A stretch of DNA of 64,000 nt, taken from assembly GCA_951812535.1 (NCBI GenBank), contig CATOSK010000010.1, positions 62,001 to 126,000 on the forward strand, read 5' to 3'. Source of the DNA: an uncultured Dehalococcoidia bacterium (GTDB taxonomy: Bacteria; Chloroflexota; Dehalococcoidia; Lucifugimonadales; UBA3495). The position numbers and the translations under genes were made by a program. Positions 60,029 to 64,000 of the stretch are shown in pieces. The notes beneath the pieces were generated by a model. The model was not told the DNA's origin. It searched no databases and was given only the letters and a program-made list of their open reading frames with translations. Each line of letters opens with the position of its first letter. The stretch's first letter is position 1.

Positions 60029-60937
60029 GTGGAACTGGGTATGATCGGCCTGGGCCGGATGGGCGGCAACATGGCGCAGCGGCTTCTCTTGGCTGGCCAC
60101 CGGATTGTGGCCTTCGACCAGAACCGGGAGGCCATTCACGCCGCCTCTTTCGCAGGTGCGGAAGCCGCTGATTCCCTGGAAGATCTGGTGTCCCAACTCT
60201 CCATTCCTCGCGCGGTCTGGTTGATGCTGCCCGCCGGAGATGTCACCGAGGGGACCGTCGACGTCTTGGCCCCCCTCCTGTCGCCGGGAGACGTGGTCCT
60301 GGATGGAGGCAACGCCTACTACAAGGACACCATGCGGCGGGGCGAGAAACTGGCTGCCCATGGGCTGGAACTCATGGACGTGGGCACCAGCGGCGGCGTG
60401 TGGGGACTTTCCCAGGGGTATTCTTTGATGGTTGGAGGATCCTCCGGCGCCTTCGCCCGGCTGGAGCCAGTCTTCCAGGCGTTGGCCCCAGCTCCGGACC
60501 GGGGATACAGCCATGTGGGGCCCACCGGGGCGGGCCACTTCGTCAAGATGGTCCATAACGGTATCGAGTACGGATTGATGCAGGCCTACGCCGAGGGGCT
60601 GGAACTCCTGCAGGCCAAGGCCGACTTCGACCTGGACCTGCGCCAGATTGCCGAGACGTGGCGTCATGGCAGCGTTGTCCGGTCTTGGCTGCTGGACCTG
60701 GCTGCGGCGGCTCTGGAGGAAGACCCCGGCCTGGAAAGCCTCCGGTCCTACGTGGACGACTCGGGGGAAGGGCGGTGGACGGTGCAGGAATCGGTGGACC
60801 TCGCCGTGCCCATCCCGGTCATTACCCTAGCCTTGCAGCAGCGGTTCCGTTCCAGGCAGGGGGAACCCTTCGGCGGCAGAATGCTCGCCGCTCTCCGCGG
60901 CCAGTTTGGAGGGCACGCGGTGCGTCAGAAGGATTAA
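60029..60937 (+). CDS. gnd: 6-phosphogluconate dehydrogenase, short NAD-type, 302 aa
   Basis: The start GTG at 60029 gives ELGMIGLGRMGGNMAQRLLL, the normal beginning of this short-form family, with AAGG eight bases upstream. Further motifs are VVLDGGNAYYKDTMRRGEKL, MDVGTSGGVWGLSQGYSLMV, GPTGAGHFVKMVHNGIEYGL with the catalytic Lys, and the C-terminal all-helical domain. It oxidatively decarboxylates 6-phosphogluconate to ribulose 5-phosphate. The glucose-6-phosphate dehydrogenase gene is not in the window. Confidence 0.9.
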   Translation: MELGMIGLGRMGGNMAQRLLLAGHRIVAFDQNREAIHAASFAGAEAADSLEDLVSQLSIPRAVWLMLPAGDVTEGTVDVLAPLLSPGDVVLDGGNAYYKDTMRRGEKLAAHGLELMDVGTSGGVWGLSQGYSLMVGGSSGAFARLEPVFQALAPAPDRGYSHVGPTGAGHFVKMVHNGIEYGLMQAYAEGLELLQAKADFDLDLRQIAETWRHGSVVRSWLLDLAAAALEEDPGLESLRSYVDDSGEGRWTVQESVDLAVPIPVITLALQQRFRSRQGEPFGGRMLAALRGQFGGHAVRQKD

Positions 60938-60992
60938 ACGCGGCGGCCGGGTTTCGCTGGACCCGCTGCGTTTGCCGGGGTTGGAGTAGAAG

Positions 60993-62450
60993 ATGTCCGG
61001 GGTCTTGATCGTGGTGTTTGACGGGTTGCAGCCATCCCAGGTGCGGCGGGGCCTGATGCCGCACCTGTCGGCCTTTGCCGCCGAAGGAGTCACCTTCTCC
61101 AACCACCACTCCGTCTTCCCCTCCGTCACCAGGACCAATGCCTCCAGCATGGTGACGGGACGCAATCCGGGAGGGCACGGTCTGGCGGCCAACCGGTTGA
61201 TGGTGCGGGATTTCAACCACCTCGAAACCATCCCGGCGATGGAACCCGAGTTGGCCCAGGTAAAGGAGGCTACCGGACGGGCCCTGCTGGCCCCGACGCT
61301 GGCGGACATCCTGGCCCGGCACGGCCGTGAATACATAGCCATAGGAGTGGGCACCAGCGGCAACGCTTTCCTGCACAACCCCAACCCGGAGAACCGGGGT
61401 GGAGCCACCCTACACCCGGAGTTCACCCTGCCGCGTTACCTTCATTCGAGAATCCTGGAACGGTTCGGCCCGTGGCCTAAAGAGACCCGCCCTAACACCC
61501 CTCGCATGGCCCACGCTGTTCGTATCCTGACGGAATACATCCTCCCGGAACGGCGCCCGGAGGTGGCCCTCATCTGGTCCTCCGAACCCGACAAGTCCCA
61601 GCACGATGCAGGGGTGGGCACCGCCGAATCCGACCAGGCCGTCAGAGAGGCGGACAGCGAATTCGGAAGGATCATCCGCTGGCTGGAAACGTCGGATGGT
61701 TTCGAGGACACCAACGTCATGGTGGTGTCCGACCACGGATATTCCACCATCCTGGCAACGGTGGATATCGAGGCAGCCGTGCGGCAGGCTGGTTTTCCTG
61801 GACCCAACGTTGCCGGAGGCGTGGCCGTGGCCGGCAACGGCGGTTCCGCCCTCTTCTACACCAACGGGAGCGACGCCGGAACAGCGGGAGATGTGGCCGA
61901 ATGGCTGATGTCCCAGCCCTGGTGCGGACCCGTGATAGTTTCCGACGCCGCCGGGCCCCTGCCCGGTGGTCTTCCAGCCCGGCGGGTAGGATGCGAGGGC
62001 CCCCGGGTACCGGAGGTAATTGCATCCCTGCGCTCCAACCCGTCTATCAACCCCTCCGGGTACCAGGGTTACGTCTTCTCCACCGGGGGGACGCCCGGCC
62101 AGGGACAGCACGGGTCCATGAGCCGCCAGGAACTGCACAATGTCCTCTTCGCCCGGGGTCCCAGCTTCCAGCAGCGGTGCATCGTTGAAGTCCCGTCCGG
62201 CAACATCGACCTGGCCCCGACCGTGTTGAGTCTCCTGGGGTTGAATTCAGGAATGACCCCCTTCGATGGGCGGGTGCTCTCCGAAGCCTTAGCCGGCGGG
62301 CCCAGTCCAGACCACGTCGATTGGGGGCGGGAAATTTACAACGCGGAACGGGAACTCCGCGGCCAGGTCTACCGGCAGCAGGTCCACGTCTCGATGGTAG
62401 GAGAGACGGTATACGTCGACGAGGGAAGCAGCACCCTCGGACGGCGTTAG
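60993..62450 (+). CDS. Alkaline phosphatase-superfamily phosphodiesterase, 485 aa
   Basis: The type I phosphodiesterase/nucleotide pyrophosphatase layout is seen: metal Asp in IVVFDGLQPSQ, nucleophile Thr within HSVFPSVTRTNASSMVTGRN, SSEPDKSQHDAGVGTAESDQ (Asp/His metal ligands), VMVVSDHGYSTI (Asp-His) and GTPGQGQHGSMSR (His). No signal peptide is seen, so it is likely cytoplasmic, and it follows gnd in the same direction by 55 bp. The substrate could be a nucleotide sugar or phosphodiester; not determinable. Confidence 0.87.
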   Translation: MSGVLIVVFDGLQPSQVRRGLMPHLSAFAAEGVTFSNHHSVFPSVTRTNASSMVTGRNPGGHGLAANRLMVRDFNHLETIPAMEPELAQVKEATGRALLAPTLADILARHGREYIAIGVGTSGNAFLHNPNPENRGGATLHPEFTLPRYLHSRILERFGPWPKETRPNTPRMAHAVRILTEYILPERRPEVALIWSSEPDKSQHDAGVGTAESDQAVREADSEFGRIIRWLETSDGFEDTNVMVVSDHGYSTILATVDIEAAVRQAGFPGPNVAGGVAVAGNGGSALFYTNGSDAGTAGDVAEWLMSQPWCGPVIVSDAAGPLPGGLPARRVGCEGPRVPEVIASLRSNPSINPSGYQGYVFSTGGTPGQGQHGSMSRQELHNVLFARGPSFQQRCIVEVPSGNIDLAPTVLSLLGLNSGMTPFDGRVLSEALAGGPSPDHVDWGREIYNAERELRGQVYRQQVHVSMVGETVYVDEGSSTLGRR

Positions 62451-62502
62451 CATCCCGTAGGGTACAATTGGCCCACATTCGACGGTGTAAGGAGTCAACA
62501 GG

Positions 62503-63456
62503 ATGAGCGGAAAGCGGATTGGCGTGGCAGTCGGCGCGCCGGATGTGGCCGGAGTCTTCGAGAACATAGCCCGTGCGGAAGAAGCCGGGGTGCCCACGGT
62601 CTGGCTTACCACCGGCGGGGCCGGTCTGGACGGGCTGACCCTGTTCGGCGCGGCGGCGGAACGGTTTAGGAACGTGACCTTCGGCACCTCCATCGTGCCC
62701 ACTTTTCCCCGGCATCCTATCGTCATGGCCCAGCAGGTCCAGGTTCTGGCCCAGTTGGCTCCGGGACGCTTCCGGCTGGGTATTGGCCCAAGCCACGCCC
62801 CCACCACCAGGGCCATGTTCGGGTTCGCCTTCCGCAATCCCCTGGGACACCTGAAGGAGTATCTCCAGGTGTTGAGGTCCCTGTTCCAGACCGGCTCCGT
62901 CGACTTCGACGGGGAATACTACCACGCCCACGCCAGCATTCCCGCCCCGCTGGACGTGCCCGTAATGGCCTCCGCCCTCCGCTCCGGCTCTTTCCGGGCT
63001 TGCGGTGAAGGCGCCGACGGAGCGATAAGCTGGGTCTGTCCCGCCTCCTACCTCGAAAACGTGGCCCTCCCCGCCATCAGGGAAGGGGCCGGCGCCGCCG
63101 GACGCCAAGCCCCTCCCCTCATTGCCCACGCCCCAGTTTGCGTCCACGAAGACCGGGATGAAATCCGCGTTGCCGTCCAGCAGCAGCTCTCCAACTATCC
63201 CCGCCTGCCCTTCTACCAGCAGATGTTCGTGGCCGCCGGATACCCGGAAGCCACCGAAGAGGTATGGAGCGACGGCATGATCGACGGAACGGTGATGTCC
63301 GGCGGGGAAGATGAGGTTGCCCAACGGCTCCGGTCCCTGCTGGACGCCGGGGCCGGGGAAATCCTGGTCTCCGTCGTCCACGCCGGAGACGACCGGGAGG
63401 CATCCGTCGCCCGCACCATGGCGGTTCTGGGCGAGGTTTCCCGTTCCCTGGACTGA
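62503..63456 (+). CDS. LLM-class flavin-dependent oxidoreductase (F420-type), 317 aa
   Basis: The luciferase-like monooxygenase barrel is clear: ARAEEAGVPTVWLTTGGAGL, TFGTSIVPTFPRHPIVMAQQ, LAQLAPGRFRLGIGPSHAPT, LKEYLQVLRSLFQTGSVDFD, and the end region of SGGEDEVAQRLRSLLDAGAG. Such proteins use FMN or coenzyme F420; the short form without FMN-specific inserts resembles F420-dependent members common in Actinobacteria and Chloroflexota. The substrate is unknown. AAGGAG precedes the ATG. It follows the phosphodiesterase by 52 bp. Confidence 0.87.
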   Translation: MSGKRIGVAVGAPDVAGVFENIARAEEAGVPTVWLTTGGAGLDGLTLFGAAAERFRNVTFGTSIVPTFPRHPIVMAQQVQVLAQLAPGRFRLGIGPSHAPTTRAMFGFAFRNPLGHLKEYLQVLRSLFQTGSVDFDGEYYHAHASIPAPLDVPVMASALRSGSFRACGEGADGAISWVCPASYLENVALPAIREGAGAAGRQAPPLIAHAPVCVHEDRDEIRVAVQQQLSNYPRLPFYQQMFVAAGYPEATEEVWSDGMIDGTVMSGGEDEVAQRLRSLLDAGAGEILVSVVHAGDDREASVARTMAVLGEVSRSLD

Positions 63457-63514
63457 CAAAAAGTCAGGGTTGGCCCGGCGAATCCAACGAGACCAAAACC
63501 CGACGGAGGTCAAG

Positions 63515-63715
63515 ATGAGGATTCCCCTGTTTAAGCGGCGGGGCGGCGACGCCATTGATCCGGTCTGCGACATGGCGGTGAACACCAAAAACCCGCCCGG
63601 TGGCACATGGGATCACGCGGGGCAGACCTACTACTTTTGCGGGCCCGGCTGCAACCGGGCCTTCCAGAGGGAACCCGAAGCCTACCTCTCCGGCGAAAAG
63701 AAGATGAAGATGTAG
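63515..63715 (+). CDS. YHS-domain metal-binding protein, 66 aa
   Basis: A single YHS domain: DPVCDMAVNTKNPPGGTWDH then GQTYYFCGPGCNRAFQREPE, with the three cysteines expected to bind a heavy metal. The short basic N-terminus (RIPLFKRRGGDAI) has no signal peptide. CGGAGGT stands four bases before the ATG. YHS proteins often serve copper or other metal handling; no partner gene is present next to it. Confidence 0.85.
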   Translation: MRIPLFKRRGGDAIDPVCDMAVNTKNPPGGTWDHAGQTYYFCGPGCNRAFQREPEAYLSGEKKMKM

Positions 63716-63810
63716 CCGGTGGCCCGTTCTGAATCGCGGGAAGACACTCCACCACCCCCTTGTGTATACTTGCGGTCTACGGAGCCTCGGTAAAGGGAAA
63801 CGCTTGTCAG

Positions 63811-64000
63811 ATGTTGGTTGATGTTAGTTTCTTCGCTCTCTACCGGGAACGGGCCGGGTGCAGCCTCTGCCAGGTAGAGGTCCCCAACTCTGCAACCGTA
63901 GCCGACCTCACCGCGGCGGTTCGACGAAGGTTTCCCCGCCTCGCTCCGCCCGGCGTGAACATCGTCGTTGCCGTCAACACCGAGTACGCCGACCCTGACC
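63811..64000 (+). CDS. moaD: MoaD/ThiS-family small subunit, 5' part (cut by window end)
   Basis: The frame from ATG 63811 reads LVDVSFFALYRERAGCSLCQ, VEVPNSATVADLTAAVRRRF and NIVVAVNTEYAD before the window ends. This is the ubiquitin-like beta-grasp fold of molybdopterin synthase small subunits (the AVNxEYA segment is typical of MoaD). The C-terminal Gly-Gly that accepts sulfur lies outside. It should be activated by adenylation and donate sulfur to the pterin. ThiS is an alternative, but the length already seen and the motif favour MoaD. Confidence 0.75.
   Translation, partial: MLVDVSFFALYRERAGCSLCQVEVPNSATVADLTAAVRRRFPRLAPPGVNIVVAVNTEYADPD

Overview
The window is GC-rich bacterial chromosome. 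Its gene mix fits a Chloroflexota bacterium, perhaps of the Dehalococcoidia/SAR202 type: system I cytochrome c maturation genes, an F420-type LLM oxidoreductase, plant-type leucine-rich-repeat and CARDB surface proteins, a PAC2 protein, and a short-form 6-phosphogluconate dehydrogenase beside tkt, tal and pgi. This placement is inferred from gene content; no marker gene such as rRNA is present.

Positions 1 to about 13,200 form a decayed accessory region. It holds broken transposases (IS701-like, IS630-like, IS5-like), a frameshifted serine recombinase, and remnants of a GHKL ATPase, a DUF5679-like zinc ribbon, a PRiA4_ORF3-like protein, a Fic protein, a lipoprotein and an LRR protein. A 139-bp MITE-like element is also present. 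The intact genes here are a cupin, a FhuF-like ferric reductase with a coupled partner gene, a ribbon-helix-helix protein beside an inverted repeat, and an SDR. A perfect 30-bp palindrome lies upstream of the ferric reductase pair.

Positions 13,200 to 22,600 hold a universal stress protein, an MFS transporter, a secreted 22-repeat LRR protein coupled to a methyltransferase that appears to start at ACG, an AhpD-like protein, an FAH-family hydrolase, a divergent SDR, a ROK sugar kinase and a TlpA-like thioredoxin. The TlpA gene closes a leftward cytochrome c maturation cluster (ccmH, ccmF, a CcmI-like protein, a membrane protein, tlpA; 26,935 to 21,977). Divergent from ccmH are a protoglobin gene and an AroQ-fold protein that lacks key catalytic residues.

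Positions 28,300 to 38,500 carry a leftward run: nth-argC, tRNA-Glu, then an aapJQMP-type amino acid ABC operon with an internal hairpin. PAC2, crcB and SMP-30 genes follow. Positions 38,500 to 53,900 hold a large FAD/Fe-S dehydrogenase, two secreted proteins (one with three nearly identical 339-bp CARDB repeats), an amidase, an ATP-NAD kinase-like gene, an orphan DNA methyltransferase with unusual motif order, TauE, TrxB, an epimerase, Hpt and a frameshifted 3-hydroxyisobutyrate dehydrogenase-type gene.

Positions 54,100 to 64,000 are a rightward central-carbon operon: transketolase, transaldolase, glucose-6-phosphate isomerase, a DUF2090 class I aldolase-like protein and 6-phosphogluconate dehydrogenase. 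A phosphodiesterase, an LLM oxidoreductase, a YHS protein and a MoaD/ThiS-like gene cut by the window edge follow.
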